Shown here: piece by piece, positions 1 through 8,804 of the stretch
How positions within the stretch are numbered: position 1 is the first letter of the stretch
Layout: the number at the start of each line of letters is the position of its first letter
The notes under the pieces: model-generated
Told to the model about the DNA's origin: nothing
The model's database searches: none
What the model saw: only the letters and a program-made list of their open reading frames with translations
Translations under genes and position numbers: made by a program
DNA from: Bacteroidaceae bacterium
GTDB lineage: Bacteria > Bacteroidota > Bacteroidia > Bacteroidales > Bacteroidaceae
Reading direction: 5' to 3'
Length of the DNA: 64,000 nucleotides
NCBI GenBank assembly: GCA_017461345.1
Contig: JAFTYP010000011.1
Coordinates: 124,001-188,000, forward strand

Positions 1-209
1 TGCGACCTAATTTTGTTGATGGGTTGGAGCGTTTCGAGGCTTCCCACACTTCTCCTTATGGGGAAATCCGCAGTGCATGGAGCCGTAAGGGCCGCCGTGT
101 CACATACGATGTGAGCATTCCTCTGGGCAGCACTGCTACGTGGACAAGTCCCGATGGCACGAGACATGAGTTGACGGCCGGCACGCATCAATTCAAGGTA
201 AAACTCTGA
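1..209 (+). CDS. alpha-L-rhamnosidase (GH78), C-terminal end only
   Basis: Partial gene running in from the left edge; only the last 68 codons (frame starting at base 3) are present. The segment SPYGEIRSAW, then RKGRRVTYDVSIPLGSTATW and a closing beta strand, matches the C-terminal beta-sandwich that caps GH78 rhamnosidases, which release L-rhamnose from glycans. The catalytic domain lies outside the window. The next gene starts 3 bp later, so they are probably co-transcribed, and a complete rhaBATD catabolic operon sits 48 kb downstream, which fits rhamnose release followed by catabolism. The assignment rests on a short tail, but the pattern is characteristic. Confidence 0.72.
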   Translation, partial: RPNFVDGLERFEASHTSPYGEIRSAWSRKGRRVTYDVSIPLGSTATWTSPDGTRHELTAGTHQFKVKL

Positions 210-212
210 ACT

Positions 213-764
213 ATGAATTACAAGTTATTGGCTTTGCTGTTCCTTCTCGCTTGTTGCGGTTCTGCGCCGAGGGAGACACAGGAGCAGGGTGCAGGAGGTT
301 CGGGCTGGGAAGAGGTCCTTGCCGAACAGATGCCGCTTTTGGGGCATCGGAATTGGATTGTTGTTACGGATATGGCTTATCCTTTGCAGACGAATCAGGG
401 CATTACTACGCTTTTTGCCGATGCTCCTTATGCGGATGTGATTGCTCGGGTGAAGTCGATGATCGACGAGGCTCCTCATGTGTTTGCCCATATTTATCAG
501 GACAGTGAGCAGGGTAGGCTCAGCGAGGACCTTGTGCCCGGCTGGGATGACTATAGGGCTTCTGTGTCGAAGGTGCTTGGCAAGGACGAGGTGAAGTCTG
601 TGCCGCATGAGGAACTCATCCGTCGTCTTGATGAGGTGAGCAGCCTTTGCCGTGTTATTGTCATCAAGACTCCGCTGACGCTTCCTTATACTTCTACGTT
701 CTTCGAACTGGATTGTGGTTACTGGGACAGTGTTCGGGAGGAGGCGATAAGAAGGGCGGATTAG
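213..764 (+). CDS. lipoprotein with RbsD/FucU-like (sugar mutarotase) domain
   Basis: 183 aa. The N-terminus is a lipoprotein signal peptide (hydrophobic stretch ending LLACCGS; Cys15 is the likely lipidated residue), so the mature protein should be membrane-anchored outside the cytoplasm. The body begins MPLLGHRNWIVVTDMAYPLQ and ends with VIVIKTPLTLPYTSTFFELD. This resembles the LGHGDEIVIADANFP and terminal tyrosine/beta-strand parts of D-ribose pyranase and L-fucose mutarotase, which interconvert sugar anomers. Those enzymes are normally cytoplasmic, so an exported version beside a rhamnosidase is unusual. The fold assignment is my inference from motif order; the lipoprotein call is read directly. 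It could instead be a binding protein of the same fold. Confidence 0.5.
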   Translation: MNYKLLALLFLLACCGSAPRETQEQGAGGSGWEEVLAEQMPLLGHRNWIVVTDMAYPLQTNQGITTLFADAPYADVIARVKSMIDEAPHVFAHIYQDSEQGRLSEDLVPGWDDYRASVSKVLGKDEVKSVPHEELIRRLDEVSSLCRVIVIKTPLTLPYTSTFFELDCGYWDSVREEAIRRAD

Positions 765-785
765 GTCTTTTGTGCTTTTACAGAG

Positions 786-813
786 GAGCCAAAGGTTATT
801 TTGCCTTTGGCTC
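786..813. terminator. hairpin between convergent genes
   Basis: A perfect 10-bp stem (GAGCCAAAGG / CCTTTGGCTC) with an 8-nt loop, followed on the plus strand by a T-rich stretch. It lies just after the RbsD-like gene and includes the last codons of the convergent small lipoprotein gene, so it may serve both. Confidence 0.6.
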
Positions 814-1023
814 TTCTGCTATTTTTACTGGTGGTGCGCCGTAGAGGGGTACTGCTTCTTCTGTGGCTTGTTTTCTTTCCACCACTCCCGGTGGTGGTCC
901 GTAGAGCAGCATCATGCTGTCTTCTTTCTGCACTTTTTTTGTTGTTTTGCAGGCAGTGAAGCCGAGAAGGGTTATGATGGAGCCCAGTATGATGCGCCAG
1001 AGGGAATGGATTTTCTTTGTCAT
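796..1023 (-). CDS. small lipoprotein with two LYGxPP motifs, radical-SAM partner
   Basis: 75 aa. The signal peptide ends in LLGFTACK, a lipobox with Cys25. The mature part of about 50 residues carries two copies of a short motif, LLYGPPP and PLYGAPP, separated by 18 residues, and ends in a Glu/Lys/Ala-rich tail. It starts 1 bp after the stop of the radical SAM/SPASM gene upstream, so translation is probably coupled. Families of putative lipoproteins paired with SPASM enzymes are known in Bacteroidales (the 'lipoprotein with rSAM' pairs), and this looks like one. That the YGxPP motifs are the modified sites is inference. Confidence 0.72.
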   Translation of the reverse strand: MTKKIHSLWRIILGSIITLLGFTACKTTKKVQKEDSMMLLYGPPPGVVERKQATEEAVPLYGAPPVKIAEEPKAK

Positions 1024-1024
1024 T

Positions 1025-2149
1025 TTATCGGTTACTGTTTGGGGTTTCGTTTGATGGGGGGAGCGATGTGTGGGCTTCTTCCATTTTCTTCAGGTTGCAG
1101 AGCAGCAGTTTTCCGTTGTTGTCTCTGAGGTGCATGCCTCCGCCTTCGCAGTAGCGCCAGTATCTGCAATCTTTGCAGAGGTCGGTTTTCATCCAGTTGT
1201 GGTTGCGGTGTGGCAGGAAGCGTTGTTCCCAGACTTGCATGAAGTTGTCTTTGTAGATGTTGCCTTGTTGGTAGTTATGGCGGATGCTTGTGCAGGCGCT
1301 GATGCTCCCGTCGACGAGGACGGAGGCCACAGTGATGCCGGCTGTGCAGCGGAACATCCAGTCGCGCACGTCGCCTTCGTATGGTCCGAGGAAGCCTTCG
1401 CAGCCGTAGGAGGTGTGTATGTTGCCTTCTTTGCGAGTCTGTCGGATGAAGTCGAGCAGGCCTCGGAGTTGTTCTGCTGTGAGTTGCAGGTCTTTGTCTT
1501 GTGCGCCTCTGCCGACGGGGAAGATGGTTGTGAGCCGCCAGTCTGCGACGCCTTTGCCGATGAGGTAGTCGCGCAGTTGTGGCAGGGTGTTGTAGTTGTG
1601 CTGGTGTACGCAGGTCATGACGTCGTAGACGAGCGACGGGTCGTGTGCAATCATGTCGATTGCCTGGCTTGCCATGCGGAAGCAGTCGGGGTGTCGGCGC
1701 AGCCAGGTGTGTTGTTCCTCCAGTCCATCGAGGCTGATGGTTATGGAGCAGAGTCCGGCGTGCTTGAGTTTGCGGAGCATTTCGGGTGTGAGCAGGAGTC
1801 CGTTTGTCACCATTCCCCACGGGAATCCGCGCGAGGAGATGCCTTGTGCGCACTCCACGATGTCTTCCCGGACCAGTGGTTCTCCGCCGCCGAGTATGAC
1901 GAACACTTCGCCGGGGTTGCGTTTCTGGGCGATGTTGTCCAGCACTCGGAAGAAGTCCTCGCGAGGCATATCGGGCGTGAGGGCAGCCTGCCGGCAGTCG
2001 CTTCCGCAGTGTCGGCAATGGATGTTGCAGCGCACGGTGCTTTCCCAGAACAGTTGTCGGAGCGGATGTTCCTGCCTGAGACTTTTGTTCAGGAGCCTCG
2101 AAGCCTCGAGTGCCACGGTCCGTCGGATGCCTAATTTCTCGCCTTTCAT
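1025..2149 (-). CDS. radical SAM/SPASM peptide- or protein-modifying enzyme
   Basis: 374 aa. The radical SAM cluster motif C41-x3-C45-x2-C48 (VRCNIHCRHCGS) is followed by GGGEP at about 87-91, the SAM-binding motif. The C-terminal SPASM region has Cys at about 250, 268, 286, 325, 328, 334 and 351, enough for auxiliary iron-sulfur clusters. SPASM enzymes usually modify ribosomally made peptides or activate partner proteins. The LYGxPP lipoprotein gene follows directly and is the obvious candidate substrate. No precursor-binding RRE domain is apparent. A TAACTTTG box lies only 4 bp upstream of the ATG, so if used the transcript would be almost leaderless; otherwise the true promoter is further up. 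Confidence 0.85.
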   Translation of the reverse strand: MKGEKLGIRRTVALEASRLLNKSLRQEHPLRQLFWESTVRCNIHCRHCGSDCRQAALTPDMPREDFFRVLDNIAQKRNPGEVFVILGGGEPLVREDIVECAQGISSRGFPWGMVTNGLLLTPEMLRKLKHAGLCSITISLDGLEEQHTWLRRHPDCFRMASQAIDMIAHDPSLVYDVMTCVHQHNYNTLPQLRDYLIGKGVADWRLTTIFPVGRGAQDKDLQLTAEQLRGLLDFIRQTRKEGNIHTSYGCEGFLGPYEGDVRDWMFRCTAGITVASVLVDGSISACTSIRHNYQQGNIYKDNFMQVWEQRFLPHRNHNWMKTDLCKDCRYWRYCEGGGMHLRDNNGKLLLCNLKKMEEAHTSLPPSNETPNSNR

Positions 2150-2238
2150 GTTGCAAAGTTATGAAGAAAAAATGAATTGCAAGGGCCTATTTGCGAATTA
2201 TTGTCTGTCCGTTGTTTCTGCGCCCTTGCGGCTGCCTT

Positions 2239-2328
2239 CCGACATCTACTGCCAAATCGGCCGACATCCACTGCCTTTCCGACCGACTTGGCAGTAGATG
2301 TTGCCCGGAAAGGCAGTAGATGTTTCCG
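2239..2328. repeat. 22-bp-phased array A1 (CTACTGCC / GGCAGTAG)
   Basis: Four boxes start at 2246 (CTACTGCC), 2268 (CCACTGCC), 2290 and 2312 (GGCAGTAG), each exactly 22 bp apart. The first two are the reverse complement of the last two, giving mirror symmetry around 2282.5. Boxes extend to GGCAGTAGATGTT and are flanked by CCGGAAA or TTTCCG. Confidence 0.85.
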
Positions 2329-2434
2329 GCGCAGTTGTGGCGTGTCTGCGAAACGGCTGTGAGTGGAGGTTTTTCTTTCCTGGGGAGGCAAAACAATTTT
2401 TTGTGCCGCACGGCAAACAAAAATGCTGTTCCTG

Positions 2435-2466
2435 TTGCATGTTGTCCGCGGTTTTTTATAATTTTG
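2435..2466 (+). promoter_or_regulatory. promoter of the alpha-galactosidase gene
   Basis: TAATTTTG (2459-2466) fits the Bacteroidota -7 consensus TAnnTTTG. A weak -33 element, TTGC, lies 20 bp upstream. The ATG is 33 bp downstream. Confidence 0.5.
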
Positions 2467-2498
2467 CAGTACTGACAACTTAAAAAAACGACTTTATC

Positions 2499-4664
2499 AT
2501 GACAAAAAGAACACTTCTGAGCATCTTTTTCTGCTCAACGTTTCTTGCCCTTTGGGCACAGACAATCAGCATCGCAACCAACAACACGCAGATGGTGCTG
2601 CAGGTGAACTCGCAGCAACGGCTCTGCCAGACCTACCTCGGCGAACGCCTCTCCGAGCAGACAAACCTCGAGCAACTCTACATGCCGCTGGTCGGACTGA
2701 GCAGTTCGTGCATACAAGGCCTCGAAGTTTACCCCGTAATGGGCACGGAAGACTACTACGAACCGACCTTCGAGATACGCCATGCCGACGGCAATCCCAC
2801 AAGCGTCCTGAAGTATGTCAACCACACCACCGACGGAAACCTCACCACCATCCACCTTCGCGACGAAGTCTATCCCGTAGAGGTCACACTCTACTATAAA
2901 GTCTTCCCCGAAGAAGACATCATACAACAGTGGACCGAAATAACACACCACGAAAAGGGAAAAGTCTATCTCGGCCGCTACGCCTCCTCCATGCTCTACC
3001 TCGAAGCCACCAACTACTACCTCACAGAGTTCACAAGCGACTGGGCAAAGGAGATGCAAATACAGTCGCAGGAACTCAAATTCGGCAAGAAAGTGCTCGA
3101 CAGCCGCCTGGGAGCACGTGCCAACTTCATGGCACAACCCTTCTTCGAAGTAGGCATCGGAAGCCCGGTCAGCGAAGACGAAGGCACCGTCCTGATGGGC
3201 ACACTGGGCTGGACAGGCAACTTCCGCTTCACCTTCGAAGTGGACAACCAGCGCGTCCTGCGCGTCATCAGCGGCATCAACCACGATGCCTCAACCTACC
3301 TCCTCAAGAAAGACGACACCTTCCGCACAGCCGACTTCTACTTCACCCTCTCCAACAAAGGCGTAGGCGAAGGCAGCCGACGCTTCCAACGCTGGATGAT
3401 GAATCACCAACTCCACAAGGCAAAAGACGACCGCATGACACTCCTCAACAACTGGGAGAACACCTACTTCGACTTCGACGAAGAAAAACTCGTGGCACTC
3501 TTCGGCGAAGCAAAAGACCTCGGCGTGGACCTCTTCCTGCTCGACGACGGATGGTTCGGCAACAAATACCCGCGCAAAGACGACCGCGCAGGCCTCGGAG
3601 ACTGGCAAGTAACACAAAGCAAACTCCCCAACGGCATACCATATCTCGTCCGGAAAGCCAAAGAAAACGGCGTCGCCTTCGGCATATGGATAGAACCCGA
3701 AATGGTCAACCCCAAAAGCGAACTTGCAGAAAAACACCCCGAATGGCTCATACAACTGCCATCGAGAGACACCTACTACTTCCGACACCAAATGGTGCTC
3801 GACCTCTGCAACCCCGAAGTGCAGGACTTCGTCTTCGGCGTCGTGGACAATCTCATGCAGGAAAATCCCGAAATACGCTTCATGAAGTGGGACTGCAACT
3901 CGCCCATCACAAACATCTATTCGCCATATCTCAAAGAAAATCAAGGCAACCTCTATGTCGATTACGTGCGCGGACTCTACAACGTACTCGATAGAGTAAA
4001 GGAAAAATACCCCGACCTCTACATGATGATGTGCTCAGGTGGCGGCGGCCGCTCCGACGTCAGAGGCCTGAACTACTTCACCGAATTCTGGTGCAGCGAC
4101 AATACAGACCCCATCGAACGCATCTTCATCCAATGGGGCTACTCACACTTCATGCCCGCCAAAGCCATGTGCGCACACGTCACAGAGTGGAACAGACAGA
4201 CAAGCATCAAGTTCCGCGTCGATGTCGCCTTCCAAGGAAAGTTAGGCTTCGACATAGGCTTGCGCAACCTCTCCGACGAAGACCGACAGTATTGCCGCCA
4301 AGCCATCAAGGAGTACAACCGCCTGAAGGATGTCGTATGGTCGCCCGAGTTCTACCGACTCGTTTCGCCTTACGAAGGACAGCACTGCGTCGTTCAGCGT
4401 GTCACACCAGACAAGTCGCACAGCCTTGTCTTTGCATACGACATAAATCCGCGTTACAGCGAAATGCTACTCCCCGCCCGACTGAAGGGACTCGATGCAG
4501 AAGCAAAGTACCGAGTGAAAGAGATTTGCCTTATGCCGGGCAGACAAAGTTGGTTGTCATGCAACGACAAAGTCTATACTGGCGACTACCTCATGAAGGT
4601 CGGCATCAAGGTAACATCGTACAACAAACTCGACAGCCATATCATAGAGATTACGAAAGAGTAG
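2499..4664 (+). CDS. alpha-galactosidase, GH36 family
   Basis: 721 aa, the usual length for GH36. An N-terminal signal peptide (about residues 1-20, ending LALWAQ) predicts export to the periplasm or beyond. It hydrolyses terminal alpha-1,6-galactosyl residues (raffinose- or galactomannan-type glycans). Diagnostic motifs are FLLDDGWFG, GIWIEPEMV, RFMKWDCN with the expected nucleophile Asp465, MMCSGGGGRSD, and FWCSDNTDPIERI with the expected acid/base Asp534. The N-terminal beta-supersandwich and C-terminal beta domain are also present. It has its own promoter and is divergent from the radical SAM gene. No transporter or SusC/D pair adjoins it, so it may act alone or serve a distant locus. Confidence 0.93.
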   Translation: MTKRTLLSIFFCSTFLALWAQTISIATNNTQMVLQVNSQQRLCQTYLGERLSEQTNLEQLYMPLVGLSSSCIQGLEVYPVMGTEDYYEPTFEIRHADGNPTSVLKYVNHTTDGNLTTIHLRDEVYPVEVTLYYKVFPEEDIIQQWTEITHHEKGKVYLGRYASSMLYLEATNYYLTEFTSDWAKEMQIQSQELKFGKKVLDSRLGARANFMAQPFFEVGIGSPVSEDEGTVLMGTLGWTGNFRFTFEVDNQRVLRVISGINHDASTYLLKKDDTFRTADFYFTLSNKGVGEGSRRFQRWMMNHQLHKAKDDRMTLLNNWENTYFDFDEEKLVALFGEAKDLGVDLFLLDDGWFGNKYPRKDDRAGLGDWQVTQSKLPNGIPYLVRKAKENGVAFGIWIEPEMVNPKSELAEKHPEWLIQLPSRDTYYFRHQMVLDLCNPEVQDFVFGVVDNLMQENPEIRFMKWDCNSPITNIYSPYLKENQGNLYVDYVRGLYNVLDRVKEKYPDLYMMMCSGGGGRSDVRGLNYFTEFWCSDNTDPIERIFIQWGYSHFMPAKAMCAHVTEWNRQTSIKFRVDVAFQGKLGFDIGLRNLSDEDRQYCRQAIKEYNRLKDVVWSPEFYRLVSPYEGQHCVVQRVTPDKSHSLVFAYDINPRYSEMLLPARLKGLDAEAKYRVKEICLMPGRQSWLSCNDKVYTGDYLMKVGIKVTSYNKLDSHIIEITKE

Positions 4665-4708
4665 CGACACGCCATATGGAACATAGACAAACAGGATAAA
4701 TCTGCGTT

Positions 4709-7700
4709 ATGAGGCGACTGTTCCTTTTTCTGCTTTTGCTCTGGACAGTTCGGGCTTTCGGCCAGGATGCGATACTGACCGTAACAGGTCGTGTGGTCGA
4801 TGCAGCCACGGGCGAACCGCTACCTTATGCTGCTGTTTACAAGCAGAACGGAATGGGAACGCTGTCCAACATCGAGGGTGACTTCCGTCTGACTGCTTCG
4901 CCGCAGGACATCTTGACCTTCAGTTTCGTCGGTTTCAAGAAGATGAGCATGCAGGCTTGGGAGGTGCCGTCGAGAATCAGGCTAAAACCCTACGAACAGG
5001 CTCTCAAGGAGGTCGAGGTGAGACCTGTGGATATGTTGGACGTCCTGGCCAGGGTCATCAGGAACCTGAAGCGGGATTTCTCGAAGCACAAAAAGGACAG
5101 GCAGTGCTACTTCATGCGAGCCCTGATGAAGAACAACAGAGACAGTTACCTCATAGAAAGCCTCATGGGCTGGAGTTCAGCAGTAAATCTTCGCGACGAC
5201 GAGACATTCAGCGGCATCTACGGCATCAATGCACAAGGAGCAACAAGTCGTATGGGGCTCACCACAACAAACATCTCCCGAATGTCTGAGATAAGTCCCA
5301 GTGCCTTCCAAAGTGCCTATTGGCAGAAAATGATCAAGCCTCTCTATAGCCTGTCGATGGCAAAGAAATACTACAACATATCGGTGGAGACATTAGTGGG
5401 CGATGAGGGCGAAAAACTCTATCGCTTCTCATTCCGCTGGAAAGGGTTGAAGAAAAAGATTCTGGAGGGTAGGCGTCACATGACAGGTGAGGCCTTCGTG
5501 GATGCCAGGACGATGCGTCTGCTCCGCTTCGAAGGCGAGGTGGGGAACGCCTTTCAGAGGGTCAACGGCAGACGCATGCCCTCATCCATCAAGTTTCACA
5601 TGAACTTTGACTACACCAAGGGCTATGCGGCGGTGAATAACATTGCCGTGCAGGGAGGAAACGATGCGATGATGTACAGGTACCTTCTGTTCGATGCCCA
5701 TGCCGACGACCTTGCTGCCGCATCAGGTGGATTCGTTGGAGACAATATCATCGATAATCTTACTTATGCCAAGTATGACTCGACGCTTTGGGAAAAATAC
5801 GATATCGTAAGGCGAACCAGAGAAGAAGAACTTATTGCCTTCGGCGAAACGACACAGCCTCCTCTGGATGTGGCAGAGGAAGAGGAGGAAGGTGGAGAGG
5901 AAATACAGGAGGAAGAGGAAGAGACTGAGAAAGATATTCATTTCACTGCACCTTTCACTCCTCTCATGGAACGCCTCATAGCCTTTGGCAAGTCAATTCC
6001 ACAGGAAAAGGTCTATGTTCATATGGACAACACTTGCTACTTCCAGGGCGACACCATTTGGTTCGCGGCCTACACAAGGCAGACAAACACGGACAAACCA
6101 TCGAATGTCAGCGGCGTGCTTTATGTGGAACTCCTCAACAACGACGGCTATTTGGTGGAGCGAAAGCTAATCGAGATGAAGGAGGGACGAGGCACGGGAT
6201 TCTTCGCCCTGAACAAGATGATACAGTACAGTGGCTTCTACGAGCTTAGGGCTTATACGCGTTGGCAACTGAACTGGGGAGAGCATGAACGTGAGCATCC
6301 CCGTTACTTTGGTTTCATGTATAGGGATAAAGCAAGCGAGCGGGAATTCTTCCGCGACTATGACAAACTCTACAGCCGCGTCTTCCCCGTCTATGACAAG
6401 CCTCTCGCTCCAGGCGACTACACGCGCGACATGACCTTGCGGGTCCTGCGACGCGAATTCAAGAACGACCCTGACAAACGCTCGCTCAAGCTTTCGCTCT
6501 TCCCAGAAGGAGGCAACCTCGTGGCAGGCTTGGAGAATCGCGTGGCCTTCGAGGCTGCAATGTCCGACGGAGAGCAGGTCGATGGCGTCTTGACGATAGG
6601 AAACGACAGTGCAAAGGTCATCCATCGAGGGCGAGGCGTGTTCTCTGTCATCCCACAAAAAGGCATGGAGAGAAAGGTGACCTTTGTCGCATCAAACGGT
6701 GAAAAGGCCTCTGCCAAGTTGCCAGAACCAGAAGAGAAGGGAGTTGCCATAAAGGTTCAGCAAGAAGGTGACAGCATCATCATCGAGACAAGCCTTGCAG
6801 GTCTCAATGTTGACAGTTTGGCGCTCACCATCATGCACGAAGGAAAGGTCGAGGAGTTCCGTGAGTTCAGTTCACGGATAACAATTCATCATTCGCAATT
6901 AAAGGTAGGCATTCATCAGGCAACGGTTTTCGATGTTCATGGAAGAGTCTTTGCCGACCGCCTCTTTTTCGTGAGGAAAGCAGAAAAGGAAGAGCCGACA
7001 CTTGCAGTATCAGGGATGAAAGATGAGTACAGCCCTTACGAGAAAGTAGAGTTGAAGGTGAAAGGCAAAAGGAGGAACGTTCCTGTTTCTCTTTCCATTC
7101 ACGACAGCTATCAGTCCGATCCGCTCTTCGACAGCGGAAACATCATGACGGAGATGCTGCTCTCCTCAGAGATAAAAGGTTTCATTCCCAATCCAGATTG
7201 GTATTTCGAGAAGGATGATGAAGAGCATCGCCAAGCCCTCGACCTCCTGATGATGACACAAGGCTGGCGGCGTTTCGTCTGGCGAGACATGGCGGTAAGG
7301 GGAGAGTGGGACCTGACGCAACCCAACGAGAAGACTCCCATCCTGATTGGAAACGTATCGTTCAACCCCAATCGCATATCTGCTCCTCCTGGCTATCTCG
7401 AACTCTCGCTCGAAAGGAGTCGCGACTACAAACATATCTTAGAGCTGGCGAGGAAGAAATTGACACCTGGCTTGCGCCTTCATGCGGAAATAGTCTCTCT
7501 CGACAGTCTGGAGTGGGGAACGAGCGAATCACCTTTCAATGGCGACAAATTCACGATAAGATGCCCCAAGTTCTACGGGAACAGCATGTTCTTCCTCTCT
7601 GTGGCCGACACGACAAAATGGTCGAAGAAAACGAAGAAGCGATACCCGTGGATTCAGTCGGCAGGTTATGGCGAAGATTTCCCTTTGCGAATCCAGAAGA

Positions 7701-8653
7701 AACTCTATGTGGGAGAAGCCGACTTCAGGGCTTATATCTCATGGCCCTATCCACGTTTCGTCATGCCCTATAACTTCTATCAAACACACCTGCCACCAAA
7801 GCCTGCAATCTCTGACTATGATGTGCCGTCCGAACTCCTCGCAGATTCTGCTAAAGTGCTTCGCGAGGTACGTGTCAAAGCCCGTCGCAGGAGCCGACTC
7901 AAAGGCTTCGACAGTACTTATCCTGCCTTTATGTTGGATGCCTACGAGGCTTGGAACACGATAGAAGACGCCGGAATTCCTTTCTTTGCCTTCGGAAGTA
8001 TCGGCAAGCCTTTGGTTCGTGTCTATATGAATGAGTACGGGGCAAATGAAGAAGGTGTGAGAGGAGAAGATGGAAAAAGTCTCGACACGCGCATTCGGGT
8101 ATATCCTGGCTTAACTCCTACCAGACGCTCTCTGCCACAGTATGCCAGCATCCCGACAGACTCGATTTATCATCCCAAATACTTGACCTTGTTTGCTACA
8201 AACACCGATAGCATCTCGCCAGGTGAACGTAAAGAATTTCTCGGCGACGAGAGTATATATGAAGATCCTCGCTCGCGGTTAGACAAATATGTCGTCTATA
8301 CCGACTACCAGCCTCGCCTTGAAGGAAGTAACCGCTACAGGGGTTCTAACAGACCAGAGACGAGAATAGCCGTTTATCCTTTTTACGATGGAAGTCGTCG
8401 CACGGTCTATCGCGACCGCTATTACCTCTTGCCAGGCTTCTCTGTGCCTGCCGAGTTCTATCATCCTGACTATTCGCAGCAGACGCCACCAGAGCCGACT
8501 GACTACCGCAGGACGCTATATTGGAATCCGAATTTGCAGTTGGACAAGAGAGGAGAGGCAAACGTAACGTTCTACAACAACTCTCGCTCAACCATCCTAA
8601 GCATCGAGGCAGAAGGTCAGGCTGCCGACGGAACCCTGCTTTGGACAAAGTAA
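4709..8653 (+). CDS. large envelope protein: CarboxypepD_reg-like plus MG2-like domains
   Basis: 1314 aa with a signal peptide (cleavage near AFGQ, residue 19). Residues about 24-100 are a carboxypeptidase D regulatory-like beta sandwich (VTGRVVDAATGEPLPYAAV, later SFVGFKK), as at the start of Bacteroidota outer-membrane proteins. Around 390-412 is a Glu-rich linker. From about 430, KVYVHMDNTCYFQGDTIWFA and later segments resemble the MG2 domain of alpha-2-macroglobulins. The C-terminal 500 residues are unrecognised and Tyr/Arg-rich. There is no TonB plug or barrel signature. It starts 44 bp after the galactosidase and may share its transcript. The function is unknown; a periplasmic or surface structural role is likely. 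Confidence 0.6.
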   Translation: MRRLFLFLLLLWTVRAFGQDAILTVTGRVVDAATGEPLPYAAVYKQNGMGTLSNIEGDFRLTASPQDILTFSFVGFKKMSMQAWEVPSRIRLKPYEQALKEVEVRPVDMLDVLARVIRNLKRDFSKHKKDRQCYFMRALMKNNRDSYLIESLMGWSSAVNLRDDETFSGIYGINAQGATSRMGLTTTNISRMSEISPSAFQSAYWQKMIKPLYSLSMAKKYYNISVETLVGDEGEKLYRFSFRWKGLKKKILEGRRHMTGEAFVDARTMRLLRFEGEVGNAFQRVNGRRMPSSIKFHMNFDYTKGYAAVNNIAVQGGNDAMMYRYLLFDAHADDLAAASGGFVGDNIIDNLTYAKYDSTLWEKYDIVRRTREEELIAFGETTQPPLDVAEEEEEGGEEIQEEEEETEKDIHFTAPFTPLMERLIAFGKSIPQEKVYVHMDNTCYFQGDTIWFAAYTRQTNTDKPSNVSGVLYVELLNNDGYLVERKLIEMKEGRGTGFFALNKMIQYSGFYELRAYTRWQLNWGEHEREHPRYFGFMYRDKASEREFFRDYDKLYSRVFPVYDKPLAPGDYTRDMTLRVLRREFKNDPDKRSLKLSLFPEGGNLVAGLENRVAFEAAMSDGEQVDGVLTIGNDSAKVIHRGRGVFSVIPQKGMERKVTFVASNGEKASAKLPEPEEKGVAIKVQQEGDSIIIETSLAGLNVDSLALTIMHEGKVEEFREFSSRITIHHSQLKVGIHQATVFDVHGRVFADRLFFVRKAEKEEPTLAVSGMKDEYSPYEKVELKVKGKRRNVPVSLSIHDSYQSDPLFDSGNIMTEMLLSSEIKGFIPNPDWYFEKDDEEHRQALDLLMMTQGWRRFVWRDMAVRGEWDLTQPNEKTPILIGNVSFNPNRISAPPGYLELSLERSRDYKHILELARKKLTPGLRLHAEIVSLDSLEWGTSESPFNGDKFTIRCPKFYGNSMFFLSVADTTKWSKKTKKRYPWIQSAGYGEDFPLRIQKKLYVGEADFRAYISWPYPRFVMPYNFYQTHLPPKPAISDYDVPSELLADSAKVLREVRVKARRRSRLKGFDSTYPAFMLDAYEAWNTIEDAGIPFFAFGSIGKPLVRVYMNEYGANEEGVRGEDGKSLDTRIRVYPGLTPTRRSLPQYASIPTDSIYHPKYLTLFATNTDSISPGERKEFLGDESIYEDPRSRLDKYVVYTDYQPRLEGSNRYRGSNRPETRIAVYPFYDGSRRTVYRDRYYLLPGFSVPAEFYHPDYSQQTPPEPTDYRRTLYWNPNLQLDKRGEANVTFYNNSRSTILSIEAEGQAADGTLLWTK

Positions 8654-8673
8654 AAAGAAAGACTTCTGTAATC

Positions 8674-8704
8674 CAAAAAGAAAAGCCCAGCGTTTTGCTG
8701 GGCT
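8674..8704 (-). terminator. terminator of the tRNA-Asn transcript
   Basis: Stem AGCCCAGC / GCTGGGCT with a 5-nt loop. On the minus strand it is followed by TTTTCTTTTT, so it ends transcription coming from the two tRNA genes. Confidence 0.8.
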
Positions 8705-8706
8705 TG

Positions 8707-8780
8707 CGCTTCAGGATGGGCTTGAACCAACGACCCCATGATTAACAGTCATGTGCTCTAACCAACTGAGCTACTGAAGC
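8707..8780 (-). tRNA. tRNA-Asn(GTT), copy 2 of the pair
   Basis: 74 nt. Acceptor stem GCTTCAG/CTGAAGC, D arm GCTC/GAGC, anticodon stem CATGA/TCATG with loop CTGTTAA giving anticodon GTT, and discriminator G. CCA is not encoded. The T stem GTTGG/CCATC has a T-T mismatch at its second pair. It lies promoter-distal to an identical copy. Confidence 0.93.
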
Positions 8781-8804
8781 ATTTTGCAACTGCTCGAAAA
8801 CTTG

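Larger units (their letters stand above)
2150..2498. other. divergent intergenic region
   Basis: 349 bp between the radical SAM gene (minus) and the alpha-galactosidase (plus). It holds a four-box 22-bp-phased repeat array and, close to the galactosidase start, a Bacteroidota-type promoter. No convincing gene is seen in it. Confidence 0.7.

Noticed and set aside
1070..2134. Long plus-strand reading frame opposite the radical SAM gene
   Set aside because: Antisense shadow: the minus-strand protein has full cluster motifs and domain structure, while this one has no recognisable domain and a biased Ala/Val/Glu composition.
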